NCBI RefSeq assembly: GCF_013359865.1 | Contig: NZ_JABMCE010000085.1 | Location: 124,001-188,000, forward strand | DNA: 64,000 nucleotides | Direction: 5' to 3' | Source: Curtobacterium pusillum | GTDB lineage: Bacteria; Actinomycetota; Actinomycetes; Actinomycetales; Microbacteriaceae | Shown here: positions 7,949-17,566 of the stretch, one piece after another | How positions within the stretch are numbered: position 1 is the stretch's first letter | Layout: the number at the start of each line of letters is the position of its first letter | Program-made: the position numbers and the translations under genes | The notes under the pieces: model-generated | Told to the model about the DNA's origin: nothing | Databases searched by the model: none | The model's input: only the letters and a program-made list of their open reading frames with translations

Positions 7949-8895
7949 CAGAGCGCTGCCTTCCCGCGGGTCGCCCGCAGCTGGATCACGGCGATCACGA
8001 CGGCGATCACGAAGAAGATCGTCGCGTTCGCCATCTGGTAGGCGTAGTCGCCGCCGTTGAAGCCCTTGAAGATCGACATCGCCACGCTGGTGGTGGAGGT
8101 GCCCGGGCCGCCGTCGGTGAGGCCGACGATGATGTCGTACGAGTTGAGGAAGTTCTTGAACCCGATCACGAGGTTGATCACGATGTAGCCCGCCGTGAGC
8201 GGTGCCGTGATCGAGATCAGCTGGCGCCACGAGCTCGCGCCGTCGAGCGCCGCGGCCTCGTACACCTCGCCGGGGATGGACAGGACGCCGGCGATGTAGA
8301 TGAGGAGCGTCGACGGGATCGCCTGCCAGGCCGTGACCAGGACGATCGCGATCCACGCCAGGTCCGGGTTCGCGAGGATGCTCTGCTCCAGCGGTGCGAA
8401 GCCGAGCGTGGTCGCCAGGGCCGGGAGGCTGTTCGCGAACAGGAACGAGAACACGTACGCGATGACGATGCCGGAGATCACCATCGGCAGCACGAACACC
8501 GCCCGGAGCGCGATCTTCCCGCGCACCTTCGACGTCAGCGCGATGGCGAGCAGGAACGCGACCGCGTTCACGACGATCACGGTGACGAGCGAGAACCCGA
8601 GGGTGAACAGGTACGCCTGCAGGATCGCCGGGTCGGAGAACACCGCCACGTAGTTGGTGAGCCCGATGAACCGGAACTCGCCGAACCCGACGGAGTTCGT
8701 GAAGCTCAGCACGATCCCCATCACCGCGGGGAGCGTGATGGCGAGCGTGAAGAGCAGGATGGTGGGGAGCAGGAACGCCAGGAAGAGCGGTTCGATGCGC
8801 CTCCGCTTGTGTGTGACGGTCTGGAGGCGCGGTGCGGCTCCGCCCCGTCGGCGGCGGCCCGCCGTCGTGATGGACTCGGTGGTCGTGGTGGCCAT
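7948..8895 (-). CDS. Sugar ABC transporter permease, MalF-type
   Basis: A 315-residue permease partner of the MalG-type subunit, with an N-terminal basic tail and six or more membrane helices. The EAA loop is in YEAAALDGASSWRQLISITAP. The ribosome site AAGGAGA lies eight bases before the ATG. It is the second gene of the operon behind the binding protein. Confidence 0.9.
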   Translation of the reverse strand: MATTTTESITTAGRRRRGGAAPRLQTVTHKRRRIEPLFLAFLLPTILLFTLAITLPAVMGIVLSFTNSVGFGEFRFIGLTNYVAVFSDPAILQAYLFTLGFSLVTVIVVNAVAFLLAIALTSKVRGKIALRAVFVLPMVISGIVIAYVFSFLFANSLPALATTLGFAPLEQSILANPDLAWIAIVLVTAWQAIPSTLLIYIAGVLSIPGEVYEAAALDGASSWRQLISITAPLTAGYIVINLVIGFKNFLNSYDIIVGLTDGGPGTSTTSVAMSIFKGFNGGDYAYQMANATIFFVIAVVIAVIQLRATRGKAAL

Positions 8896-8906
8896 TCGTC
8901 GTCTCC

Positions 8907-10214
8907 TTACGCGGCCGTGCGGAGCGCGAGGCGCGCCCAGTCGGCGTCGAGGGTGCGGAGCTGGGGCTGGGGGTCGCCGCCGAAGGCGATCGACTGCGCG
9001 TAGTTCGCGACGGGGATCTCGGCGGGGATGAGCTGCGAGGCACCGAGGTAGAAGGCGGCGTCGTCGTAGTAGGACTGCATGCCGGTGAGGGTGGGGTTCG
9101 ACGCCGGAGGAGCGTCCTTCCGTACGCCGAAGCCGTTGTTGTCCGCGTTGTACTTGTCGTTGACCTTCGAGGTCATCAGGTACGACAGGAACTCCCGTGC
9201 CGCCTCCTGCTTGCGGGACGCCTCCGGGACCCAGAGCGCGAGGTCGACGTTCACGCGGACCTTCCGGTCGGCCGGGTCGTCCGTGACGGGGAGTGGGAAC
9301 GTGCCGAGGTCCATGTCCGGCGACGTCTTCGCGATCTCGCCGAGCGCCCACGGCCCCTGCAGGTACATCGCCGCCTTCCGCTGGGCGAAGGCGAGGTTGC
9401 CGTCGCCGTACCCGCGGCTGTCGGCGCCCTTCTGGTGCCACTGGCGGAGCTGCACCATGCGCTCCATCGGGGCCCGGAAGTCGCGCTCGAACGACACGGA
9501 GGCGCCCTTGCCGACCTTCGTGCCCTCGCGCTCGAGCGCCGCGAACGTCTTCGGGACGTCGACCATCCCGCCGATCGTGTAGTCGAACATGCCCTGCGCG
9601 ATCGTCCAGTTGTCCTTGAACGTGCCGTAGATCGGGTCGATGCCGGCGCGGGTGAGCCGCTCGCAGACGTCGGCGAACTCGCTCCACGTCGTCGGGACCT
9701 CGAGCCCCTGCTCGGCGAAGCGCTGCTTGTCGTAGATCACCGACGCGGCGGTGACCGAGTACGGCAGGGCGCTCTTGCGGCCCGGGTGGTCCGCGGTCTG
9801 GCGGAGGAGCGGCCAGAGGTCGGGGTTGATCGTGTCGGCCTGCGGCAGGTCGGACAGGTCCGTCAGCGCTCCGTGCTCGACGAACGGTGCCACCGAGAAG
9901 TTGTAGTTCCAGCACCCGAGGTCCGGCGGTCGGTTCCGGACGAAGTCCGCGGACATGCTCGAGGTCGAGTCGCGGATCACCCGGATCCTGGATTGGCTGT
10001 CGTGGAACTTCGCGATCACGTCGTCGAAGTACCCGATCACCTCGGGCTTCGACACGTAGAAGGTGATCGTCTCGGGTCGGCTGCTCGAGGAACCGAGCGG
10101 GGCGCACCCCGCGAGCGCCAGGCCCGCACCGATGCCCCCTGCTCCGAGCAGGAACGAGCGGCGGCTGACCGCGGCAGCGCTCCTGACCGGGTTCCCTGTG
10201 GGGTGTGGTCGCAC
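8907..10214 (-). CDS. Sugar-binding lipoprotein, Tat-exported
   Basis: A 435-residue extracellular solute-binding protein (family 1). The signal has a twin arginine (RRSFLLG, residues 18-24) and a lipobox LAGC ending at Cys37, so it is probably exported folded by Tat and anchored as a lipoprotein. It should capture the oligosaccharide taken up by the two downstream permeases and cut by the GH13 enzyme. Start is GTG after CGGAGA. It is the first gene of the operon, divergent from a ROK regulator. Confidence 0.88.
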   Translation of the reverse strand: MRPHPTGNPVRSAAAVSRRSFLLGAGGIGAGLALAGCAPLGSSSSRPETITFYVSKPEVIGYFDDVIAKFHDSQSRIRVIRDSTSSMSADFVRNRPPDLGCWNYNFSVAPFVEHGALTDLSDLPQADTINPDLWPLLRQTADHPGRKSALPYSVTAASVIYDKQRFAEQGLEVPTTWSEFADVCERLTRAGIDPIYGTFKDNWTIAQGMFDYTIGGMVDVPKTFAALEREGTKVGKGASVSFERDFRAPMERMVQLRQWHQKGADSRGYGDGNLAFAQRKAAMYLQGPWALGEIAKTSPDMDLGTFPLPVTDDPADRKVRVNVDLALWVPEASRKQEAAREFLSYLMTSKVNDKYNADNNGFGVRKDAPPASNPTLTGMQSYYDDAAFYLGASQLIPAEIPVANYAQSIAFGGDPQPQLRTLDADWARLALRTAA

Positions 10215-10290
10215 GTCGTCTCCGTCCGCCCGGACCCGGCGTCCCTGCCGTTCCGGACCGCGGATGGCTTCGGTGCCACCCGCGGGACTA

Positions 10291-10340
10291 AATGTAGCGA
10301 GAAAATCTAATTACGCAAGGAACTCGTTCCGCGGTAGTGT
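10291..10340. promoter_or_regulatory. Divergent promoters for the alpha-glucoside operon and the ROK gene
   Basis: On the minus strand TTGCGT (10318-10313), a 16-base spacer and TACATT (10296-10291) form a good promoter for the binding-protein operon. On the plus strand TAGTGT (10335-10340) lies six bases before the ROK start codon, a leaderless-type -10 box. Between them is the inverted repeat GGAACTCGTTCC (10319-10330), a candidate operator for the ROK protein. Confidence 0.6.
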
Positions 10341-10346
10341 GCCGGC

Positions 10347-11510
10347 ATGCCGCCGCACCGTGGAACGAGCGCAGGGACGCTGCTCGCCTACGCGTTCGCA
10401 GTGCGCGCCTTCACCGCGACCGAGGCGATCGACGCCACCGGCCTGACCCGCTCGACCGTCCTCGCTGCCTGCGAGGAACTCGTCCGGCTCGGCTGGGTCC
10501 GCGAACTCGACGACGCCCGGGCTGCCGGCGAGTACCGCATCGGCCGTCCCGCCCGCCGCTACGAGCTCGACGACGCCGCCGGTGTGGTGGTCGGCGTCGA
10601 CGCCGGACAGCACCGTGTGACGGCACTCGCCGCCGATGTCCGCGGCACCGTGCTCGGTCGTGCCGAGGGGAACCTCGGAGCCTCCGGTCTCGACGTCGCG
10701 GTGCGTCTCGCCGTGCTCGCGGAGACCGTCGCCGCGGCGCTCGCCGACGCCGCGGTCGATCCCGAGCGGGTGCTCGTCTCCGTCGTCAGCATCCCCGCAC
10801 CGGTGGACGCCGGTGGTGCGTCGCCGGGCGACGGCGGGTTCTGGGACCGGATGAACCCGGGCTTCGCCGACGCCGTGCCCGGCCACCTGGTCGTCGTCGA
10901 GAACGACGCGAACCTGGCGGCGCTCGCGGAACGGCCGTCCTCCGGCGAAACGTCGTTCGCCGCGCTGCTCTCCGGCGAGCGGTTCGGCGCGGGCCTCGTC
11001 GTCGACGGGGTCCTGCTCCGTGGCACCCACGGCGGTGCGGGGGAGATGCGCGTGCTCGACCTCGTCGAGGGGGTCGGTTCGTCGGACGGCATCGGGGCCA
11101 CGGCCCGCCGACTGGTCCTCGAGGCCGTCGCCGCGGGCGAGGTGCCGGCGGACGGTCCGCTTCCCCTCGACGCCGACGCGGCCGCGGTCTTCGCTGCGGC
11201 ACGGGCGGGGGACCGCGTGGCGCTCGCGATCGTCGACCGGCTCGGCGACCGGCTCGCCCGGGTCTGCGTGCTGCTCGCCAGCCTGCTCGACATCGACCGC
11301 GTGGTCGTCGCCGGCGCGATCGCTCGACCGGCGGCCGCGGTGATCGACCGCGCCCGGGCGCTGCTCGGTGACTGGAACTTCGACCCCGTGCCCGAGATCG
11401 TCGCCTCCTCGCTCGGGGCGGACGTGGTCGTCATCGGGGCGGTGGCGCACGCGGTCGACGCCGTGCGTGGCGACCCGCTGTCGTTCCCGCTCCGGCCGGT
11501 GCACGCCTGA
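10347..11510 (+). CDS. ROK-family transcriptional repressor
   Basis: A 387-residue protein with a winged-helix DNA-binding N-terminus (residues 10-65, recognition region TGLTRSTVLAACEEL) and a C-terminal ROK sugar-sensing domain. The ROK zinc motif (CxCGxxGC) that usually follows GAxGE is missing: here GGAGEMRVLDLVEGVGSS has no cysteine at all. So it probably senses sugar without kinase activity. It is transcribed divergently from the alpha-glucoside operon and likely represses it. Translation likely starts at or next to the transcript's 5' end (TAGTGT box six bases upstream). Confidence 0.85.
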   Translation: MPPHRGTSAGTLLAYAFAVRAFTATEAIDATGLTRSTVLAACEELVRLGWVRELDDARAAGEYRIGRPARRYELDDAAGVVVGVDAGQHRVTALAADVRGTVLGRAEGNLGASGLDVAVRLAVLAETVAAALADAAVDPERVLVSVVSIPAPVDAGGASPGDGGFWDRMNPGFADAVPGHLVVVENDANLAALAERPSSGETSFAALLSGERFGAGLVVDGVLLRGTHGGAGEMRVLDLVEGVGSSDGIGATARRLVLEAVAAGEVPADGPLPLDADAAAVFAAARAGDRVALAIVDRLGDRLARVCVLLASLLDIDRVVVAGAIARPAAAVIDRARALLGDWNFDPVPEIVASSLGADVVVIGAVAHAVDAVRGDPLSFPLRPVHA

Positions 11511-11547
11511 TGTCCTCGACGTGATGCCGACCGGCGCGGCCGCGGGG

Positions 11548-11582
11548 CCGAGTACCGCCAGCCGCCCCCTGGCGGTACTCGG
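11548..11582. terminator. Bidirectional terminator between ROK and GH16 genes
   Basis: Perfect 14-base arms (11548-11561, CCGAGTACCGCCAG, and 11569-11582) enclose a seven-base loop. It lies between two genes that converge on it. Confidence 0.8.
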
Positions 11583-11608
11583 TCACCCGGCGTCGAGCGC
11601 GTCGGGCG

Positions 11609-12496
11609 TCACTCGGTGGTGGACACCCAGTCGATCAGCAGGTTGCCGGAGGCGCCCCAGTTCCCGACCTGGAACATGAACCGGTGCGGCGTGGTGGGGA
11701 CGTCCTGGGTCACGGTCTCGAGGACCTTGCCGTCGATGCTGTAGGTGACGGACTTCCCCGGCACCCAGTCGATCGTGTAGGTGTGCCAGTCCCGCCATGA
11801 AACGCCGGTGTCCACCTGCACCCGGTTCGCCTCGTCGCCGGGGGTCATCGAGTGCTGGAAGGCGGACGGGCTCGACTCGAAGTTCCCCTCGGGGAAGTCG
11901 ATCTCGCCGTCGGACCAGACGTCGGACGTCGGCCAGAGCATGAACGCCGCGCCGTTGCCGTCGCCACCGGTCGCCTTCGCGCGCACGGAGAACGAACCGC
12001 CGACGTGGCCCCAGGCCCCCTCGACCGAGCCGAACGTGCCGGCCGTGCCGGCACCCCCGAGGGCGACGTCCATGACGCCGTCGTGCACGGAGACGGTGCT
12101 GCTCGGCTCGTACATGCCGGACGTCCCGTCGGGGTAGGGCTGCCAGGACTGCGGGTACGCGGCGGTCACCTTGCCGGCGGCGGCCGACGTGGTGAAGTCC
12201 TCGACGAACGAGGAGTCGGGGGCGACCGCGGACGCGTCGGTCTGCGTCTCGGAAGCCGTGGGGGTGGCGGTCGCGGCGGCGCTCTGCGTCACCGTCGGTT
12301 CGTCGGCGGGTGTCGGCGAGGCGGTCGGCGCTGCGTGGTGGCCACGGCCGCTCCACCCCCACCCGGTCTGGGCGGAGGCGGCGGTCGGCGCGCCGATCAC
12401 CAGGGCGCTGGCGGCTGCAGCCGCCAGGAGTACGGGGCCGCGGCTGCGGCGCGTGGGACGTCGGTCGATGGAGGTGTGCCGCGCTCGGGCGTGCAC
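11609..12496 (-). CDS. Secreted GH16 endo-beta-glucanase
   Basis: A 295-residue secreted hydrolase. A basic N-terminus and hydrophobic core end in PTAASA (near residue 42), followed by a Ser/Thr/Pro/Ala linker (to about 95) and a GH16 jelly-roll domain. The catalytic motif reads GEIDFPEG, giving nucleophile E198 and acid/base E203. GH16 enzymes cut beta-1,3 or beta-1,3-1,4 glucans, agarose or similar; this motif suits a glucanase of plant or fungal walls. The start is uncertain: I use the GTG that leaves a normal signal peptide; an upstream ATG at 12613 would add 39 residues. A good GAGGA site lies before an ATC codon between the two. Confidence 0.8.
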   Translation of the reverse strand: MHARARHTSIDRRPTRRSRGPVLLAAAAASALVIGAPTAASAQTGWGWSGRGHHAAPTASPTPADEPTVTQSAAATATPTASETQTDASAVAPDSSFVEDFTTSAAAGKVTAAYPQSWQPYPDGTSGMYEPSSTVSVHDGVMDVALGGAGTAGTFGSVEGAWGHVGGSFSVRAKATGGDGNGAAFMLWPTSDVWSDGEIDFPEGNFESSPSAFQHSMTPGDEANRVQVDTGVSWRDWHTYTIDWVPGKSVTYSIDGKVLETVTQDVPTTPHRFMFQVGNWGASGNLLIDWVSTTE

Positions 12497-12671
12497 GTGC
12501 TTGGAAGCAGAGATAACGGGTTCCTCGTGTGGGGATCGGGGATGGGATGGACCCGCTCCCACGAGCGGTGCCCGAGGGATTTCGGTGACGAGTCCACGAC
12601 CATCATGCCTCATCTGTGCCCCGTTCGGGGGGCGCCCCGTCGTCCGGCACGTGAATGCCCGGTGCGTCCCG

Positions 12672-13997
12672 TCAGCTCCGCGCGATCGGCGTCAACCGCT
12701 GCAACTGCGTCACGTGCCCGGGCTCGAGTTCGTCGAGGGTCGCGACCCCGAGCAGCCGCATCGTCCGTTCGATCTGCTCGGACAGGATCTGGATCATCCG
12801 GTCGACCCCCGCCTCACCGCCCGCCATCAGGCCGTACAGGTACGCCCGGCCCACCATCGTGAACCGTGCTCCGAGGGCGACCGCGGCGACGATGTCGGCG
12901 CCGGACATGATCCCCGTGTCGAGGTGCACCTCGGTGTCGTTGCCGATCTCCCGCACGACCTGCGGCAGGAGGTGGAACGGGACCGGGGCACGGTCGAGCT
13001 GCCGGCCGCCGTGGTTCGACAGGGTGATCCCGTCGACGCCCATGCCCGCCAGCCGCTTCGCGTCCGCCAGGGACTGCACGCCCTTGACGACGATCTTGCC
13101 CTTCCACTGCGACCGGATCCACTCCAGGTCCTCGTAGGTCACCGTCGGGTCGAACATGTGGTCGAGGAGCTCCCCGACGGTGCCGGACCAGCGGTCGAGC
13201 GATGCGAAGGCCAGTGGCTCGGTGGTGAGGAAGTCGAACCACCACCACGGCCGGGGGATGGCGTTGACGATGGTCTTCACACCGAGCTGCGGCGGGATCG
13301 AGAACCCGTTCCGCTTGTCCCGCAGTCGTGCGCCGGCGACGGGGACGTCCACGGTGACGAGCAGGGTGTCGAAGCCGGCCTTCTCCGCGCGGGAGACGAG
13401 TGCCATGGACTTCTCGCGGTCCTTCCACATGTAGAGCTGGAACCAGTTGCGTCCGTGCGGGTTGGCGTCGCGGACGTCCTCGATCGCGGTGGTCCCCATC
13501 GTGGACAGCGAGAAGGGGATGCCGGCGCGTCCGGCTGCCCGGGCACCGGCGCGCTCGCCCTCGGTCTGCATCATCCGCGTGAACCCCGTCGGGGCGATGC
13601 CGAACGGGTACGCGACGGGGGCGCCGAGCACGGAGCGGGAGGTGTCGACCGTCGACACGTCGCGCAGGATCGCGGGCGTGAACTCGATGTCCTCGAACGC
13701 CTGGCGGGCGCGGGCGAGTGAGATCTCCGCCTCGGCGGCACCCTCGGTGTAGTCGAACGCGGCCCTCGGCGTGCGCCGGGCGGCGATGTCCCGCAGGTCC
13801 CAGATCGTCAGCGCCGACTCGAGCCGCCGACGCCGGGCGTTCAGGTCGGGCTTCTTGAACTGCATGAGCGGCGCGAGGTCGTGCAGGGTCGGAAGCTGCC
13901 GCTTGACCCGTGTCCGTGCGGTCGAGGCCGTCCCTGTGGTGGGTGCCGGCGCGCCGGTGGCGGGGTCGACGCGGTGTTGGTCGTCGGTCGAGGTCAT
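12672..13997 (-). CDS. lldD: FMN-dependent L-lactate dehydrogenase
   Basis: A 441-residue alpha-hydroxy-acid dehydrogenase that oxidises L-lactate to pyruvate with FMN. The active site is intact: K305 (VVKGV), H329 and R332 in SNHGGRQLD, and the FMN-binding FGIAPTGF. About 60 extra N-terminal residues are polar and disordered. Its ATG overlaps the TGA stop of the rhamnulokinase (ATGA), so it is the last gene of the rhamnose operon. This makes sense because the pathway ends in lactaldehyde, oxidised to lactate and then to pyruvate here. A lactate monooxygenase or other 2-hydroxyacid oxidase activity is the main alternative. Confidence 0.87.
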   Translation of the reverse strand: MTSTDDQHRVDPATGAPAPTTGTASTARTRVKRQLPTLHDLAPLMQFKKPDLNARRRRLESALTIWDLRDIAARRTPRAAFDYTEGAAEAEISLARARQAFEDIEFTPAILRDVSTVDTSRSVLGAPVAYPFGIAPTGFTRMMQTEGERAGARAAGRAGIPFSLSTMGTTAIEDVRDANPHGRNWFQLYMWKDREKSMALVSRAEKAGFDTLLVTVDVPVAGARLRDKRNGFSIPPQLGVKTIVNAIPRPWWWFDFLTTEPLAFASLDRWSGTVGELLDHMFDPTVTYEDLEWIRSQWKGKIVVKGVQSLADAKRLAGMGVDGITLSNHGGRQLDRAPVPFHLLPQVVREIGNDTEVHLDTGIMSGADIVAAVALGARFTMVGRAYLYGLMAGGEAGVDRMIQILSEQIERTMRLLGVATLDELEPGHVTQLQRLTPIARS

Positions 13998-15472
13998 ACA
14001 GACATCCTACGTCTCGGGGTGGATCGGGGAACAGGAAGGCTCGTGCCCCTCGGGGTGTAGCGAACCGGCTCGACGGCCTGCGCGACCGTGCGGCGGAGTG
14101 CCTCCAGGGACGCCCCACCGAGACCGCCGAGCCCGACAGCCCGGGCCTGCACGAGGACGTTGCCGAGCGCGGTCGCCTCGACGGGGCCGGCCAGGACCGG
14201 CAGACCGGTGCGGTCGGCGGTCAGCTGGCAGAGCAGACGGTTCTGCGAGCCGCCGCCGACGATGTGCACCTGTCGGACGTCTCGCCTCGTGACGGCGGTG
14301 ATCGTCTCGAGCGTCGAGGCGTAGGCGGTGGCGAGCGACTCGAGGATCGACCGCACGAACTCGGCCCGTGAGGCCGGTGCGCTCAGCCCGTGCTCGGTGC
14401 ACCAGGTGGCGATGCGGGCGGGCATGTCGCCGGGCGGCGTGAACGACTCGTCCGCGACGTCGAAGACGGGGACCGGTGCCGTGACGGCCGCGGCGGAGGC
14501 GAGCAGCGCCTCCAGGTCGACGGCCTCGCAGCCGCGCTCCCAGGTGCGCACGCTCTCGGAGAGCAGCCACAGCCCGGACACGTTCTTGAGGAACCGCACC
14601 CGCCCGTCGACGCCGCCCTCGTTCGTGCAGTTCGCCTCGCGGGCCGCGTCCGTCAGGACCGGCGCGTCGAGCTCGACGCCGACGAGCGACCAGGTCCCGG
14701 AGGAGATGTACGCGAAGTCGTCCTCGGTCGCGGGCACCGCGACGACGGCGGAGGCCGTGTCGTGCGAGCCCACCAGGGTGACGGGCGCCTGCCCGCCGAC
14801 TGCGTCGGCGACCGACGGCAGCAGGGGACCGAGTCGATCACCCGGGTCGTGCAGCGTCGGCAGGAGTCCGGATGCCAGGCGCGCAGCAGCCCGCACCGCC
14901 GGGTCCCACCCACGGGTGGTCGCGTTCAGCAGCCCGGTCGTCGATGCGTTGGTGCGCTCGGCCGCCTCGACCCCGGTGAGCCAGTAGCCGAGCAGGTCGG
15001 GGACGAGGAGCGCGCGGTCGGCGAGCGGCGCGGTCGGGTCGGCGGCGAGCTGGAACACCGTGTTGAACGGCAGGTGCTGCAGGCCGTTGCGCGCGTACAG
15101 CTCCGCCGCCGGGACCTGCGCGTGCACGGGTCCGACGCCCTGCTCGTGCCGCGCGTCACGGTAGTGGTACGGCAGCCCGAGCAGTCGGCCCTCCCGGAGC
15201 AGGGCGTAGTCCACCGCCCACGAGTCGATGCCGATGCTCGCGATCGACGGGTGTCGACCGAAGGCGTCGCGCAGGCCGGCGGTCACCTGCCGGTCCAGGT
15301 CGACGACGTCCCAGTGCAGCGCCTCGCGGTCGCGCTCGTGGAGGGTCACCGGGCCGTTCGGGAACCGGGCGACGTGCTCCATCCGCACGCCGTCGGTGTC
15401 GACGTGGCCGACGATCACCCGACCGCTCGTGGCCCCGAGATCGACCGCGGCGACGCTGCCGCTCTTCGTCAT
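13994..15472 (-). CDS. rhaB: Rhamnulokinase
   Basis: A 492-residue FGGY-type sugar kinase that phosphorylates L-rhamnulose. It opens with the nucleotide site [10 protein letters not shown] and contains the rhamnulokinase-like stretches [36 protein letters not shown](V/I)SGLWL and [18 protein letters not shown]. Length is typical. It lies between the aldolase-dehydrogenase fusion (eight bases upstream) and lldD (overlapping), in the order isomerase, fusion, kinase, lactate dehydrogenase. Confidence 0.92.
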   Translation of the reverse strand: MTKSGSVAAVDLGATSGRVIVGHVDTDGVRMEHVARFPNGPVTLHERDREALHWDVVDLDRQVTAGLRDAFGRHPSIASIGIDSWAVDYALLREGRLLGLPYHYRDARHEQGVGPVHAQVPAAELYARNGLQHLPFNTVFQLAADPTAPLADRALLVPDLLGYWLTGVEAAERTNASTTGLLNATTRGWDPAVRAAARLASGLLPTLHDPGDRLGPLLPSVADAVGGQAPVTLVGSHDTASAVVAVPATEDDFAYISSGTWSLVGVELDAPVLTDAAREANCTNEGGVDGRVRFLKNVSGLWLLSESVRTWERGCEAVDLEALLASAAAVTAPVPVFDVADESFTPPGDMPARIATWCTEHGLSAPASRAEFVRSILESLATAYASTLETITAVTRRDVRQVHIVGGGSQNRLLCQLTADRTGLPVLAGPVEATALGNVLVQARAVGLGGLGGASLEALRRTVAQAVEPVRYTPRGTSLPVPRSTPRRRMSV

Positions 15473-15480
15473 GACGGTCC

Positions 15481-17562
15481 CTACCGCAGGAACGCCGCGG
15501 CGACGCCCGCGTCGACCGGCACGTGCAGCCCGGTGGTGTGCGAGAAGTCGTCGGTGCAGATGGCGTACACGGCGTTCGCGACGTTCTCCGGCACGACCTC
15601 GCGCTTGAGGATGGTGCGCTGCGCGTAGAACTTGCCGAGGTCCTGCTCGTCGATGCCGTACGTCTTCGCCCGGTTCGCTCCCCAGCCGGAGGCGAAGATG
15701 CCCGAGCCGCGGACGACCCCGTCGGGGTTGATGCCGTTGACGCGGACGCCGTGCTCGCCGAGCTCGGCCGCGAGGAGCCGGACCTGGTGCGCCTGGTCGG
15801 CCTTCGTCGCGGAGTAGGCGATGTTGTTCGGACCGGCGAACACGGAGTTCTTGCTCGAGATGTAGACGATGTCGCCGCCGAGGCCCTGCTCGATGAGGAC
15901 CTTCGCCGCCGCCCTGGACACGAGGAACGAGCCCTTTGCCATGACGTCGTGCTGCAGGTCCCAGTCCTGCTCGGTGGTGTCGAGCAACGACTTCGAGAGC
16001 GAGAGCCCGGCGTTGTTGACCACGAGGTCGAGACCGCCGAAGTGCAGGAGCGCCTCCTGGATCGCCTCGTCGATCGCGCCGGAGTCGGTGACGTTCGCCG
16101 CGACGCCGATCGCCGTGTCCGGGCCACCGATCTCGGCGGCCGCCTCTTGGGCCTTCGCCAGGTCGAGGTCGGCGATCACGACGGCGGCGCCCTCGGCCGC
16201 GAGGCGCTTCGCGATCGCCTTGCCGATGCCGCTCGCCGCACCCGTGACGAGGGCGATGCGGGTGGCGAGCTTCTTCGCCGGCGGCATGCGCTGGAGCTTC
16301 GCCTCCTCGAGGGCCCAGTACTCGATGCGGAACTTCTCGGCCTCGTCGATCGGCGCGTAGGTGCTGAGTGACTCGGCGCCGCGCATCACGTTGATCGCGT
16401 TGACGTAGAACTCGCCGGCGACGCGGGCGGTCTGGGCGTCCTTGCCGTACGAGAACATCCCGACGCCGGGGACGAGCACGATGAGGGGGTCGGCGCCGCG
16501 GATCGCGGGGGAGTCCGGCGTCGCGTGGCGGTCGTAGTAGGCCTGGTAGTCCGCGCGGTACTCCTCGTGGAGTTCGTGCAGGCGGGCGACCTGCTCCTCG
16601 ACGCTCGCCGTCGCGGGCAGGTCGAGGAGGAGCGGCTTCACCTTGGTGCGGAGGAAGTGGTCCGGGCAGCTCGTGCCGAGTGCTGCGAGGCGGGGCGCGT
16701 TCTCGCTGGCGAGGAAGTCGAGCACGACGTCGCTGTCGGTGAAGCGGCCGACGACGGGCTTGTCGTGGCCGGCGATGCCGCGGATCGTCGGGGCGAGGGC
16801 GGCGGCGCGCCGGCGTCGTTCGGTGGCGGGGAGTGCCTCGTGGCCCGCCCGCGTCCCGCCGAACGGCTCCACCTTCCCGTTCGCCTGGATGTACTGCTCG
16901 GCCGTGTCGATGATCCAGCGCGAGTTCGCCTCGGCCCCGGCGCTCGTCGCGCCCCAGGCGGTGATGCCGTGCCCGCCGAGGATCGTGCCGACCGCCTGCG
17001 GGTTGTCCCGCTTGATGCGTGCGATGTCGAGACCGAGCTGGAACCCGGGACGACGCCACGGCACCCAGACCACGCGGTCGCCGAAGATGCGTTCGGTCAG
17101 TGCCGGGCCGTCGGCCGCCGTCGCGATCGCGATGCCGGCGTCCGGGTGCAGGTGGTCGACGTGCGCGGCGTCGACGAGGGCGTGCATCGCGGTGTCGATG
17201 CTCGGAGAGGCTCCACCGCGTCCGAACAGGCAGTGGTCGAACGCGGCGACCATCTCGTCCTCGCGGTCGACGCCGGGGTAGACGTCCTGGAGGGCACGGA
17301 CACGGTCGACGCGCAGGACCGCGAGCCCCGCCGGGGTCAGGGTGCCGAGGTCGCCCCCGGAGCCCTTCACCCAGAGCAGTTCCACCGGTTCGCCCGTGAC
17401 CGGGTCGGTGTCGGTGCCCTTCGCGGACGTGTTGCCGCCCGCGTAGTTCGTGATCCGCGGATCCGAGCCGAGCGCGTTCGAGCGCGTGATGAGGTCCGCG
17501 ACCACCTGTTCTGCCGTCACCTGCGTTGCGGGGTCCACCCGTGCCTCCAGTCCTGTGTCCAT
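15481..17562 (-). CDS. rhaEW: Fused rhamnulose-1-phosphate aldolase / lactaldehyde dehydrogenase
   Basis: A 693-residue two-domain enzyme. Residues 1 to about 430 are a class II aldolase that splits rhamnulose-1-phosphate into DHAP and L-lactaldehyde; metal-ligand histidines sit in DAAHVDHLHPDAG and GGHGI. Residues 430-693 are a short-chain dehydrogenase with TGAASGIG and the catalytic YSATK, which oxidises lactaldehyde to lactate. The same fusion is known from Bacillus, Rhizobium and actinobacteria. It starts four bases after the isomerase stop. Product feeds the lactate dehydrogenase encoded two genes later. Confidence 0.92.
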   Translation of the reverse strand: MDTGLEARVDPATQVTAEQVVADLITRSNALGSDPRITNYAGGNTSAKGTDTDPVTGEPVELLWVKGSGGDLGTLTPAGLAVLRVDRVRALQDVYPGVDREDEMVAAFDHCLFGRGGASPSIDTAMHALVDAAHVDHLHPDAGIAIATAADGPALTERIFGDRVVWVPWRRPGFQLGLDIARIKRDNPQAVGTILGGHGITAWGATSAGAEANSRWIIDTAEQYIQANGKVEPFGGTRAGHEALPATERRRRAAALAPTIRGIAGHDKPVVGRFTDSDVVLDFLASENAPRLAALGTSCPDHFLRTKVKPLLLDLPATASVEEQVARLHELHEEYRADYQAYYDRHATPDSPAIRGADPLIVLVPGVGMFSYGKDAQTARVAGEFYVNAINVMRGAESLSTYAPIDEAEKFRIEYWALEEAKLQRMPPAKKLATRIALVTGAASGIGKAIAKRLAAEGAAVVIADLDLAKAQEAAAEIGGPDTAIGVAANVTDSGAIDEAIQEALLHFGGLDLVVNNAGLSLSKSLLDTTEQDWDLQHDVMAKGSFLVSRAAAKVLIEQGLGGDIVYISSKNSVFAGPNNIAYSATKADQAHQVRLLAAELGEHGVRVNGINPDGVVRGSGIFASGWGANRAKTYGIDEQDLGKFYAQRTILKREVVPENVANAVYAICTDDFSHTTGLHVPVDAGVAAAFLR

Positions 17563-17566
17563 CTGT

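Noticed and set aside
12672..13997. Lactate 2-monooxygenase instead of dehydrogenase
   Set aside because: Not excluded by sequence alone, but operon context (a lactate-producing pathway with no acetate step) favours the dehydrogenase.
13994..17059. A 1021-codon open frame on the minus strand
   Set aside because: Only its 3' part is real (rhamnulokinase from 15472). The upstream part is Arg/Pro-rich and antisense-like, out of frame with the clear aldolase-dehydrogenase fusion on the same strand.
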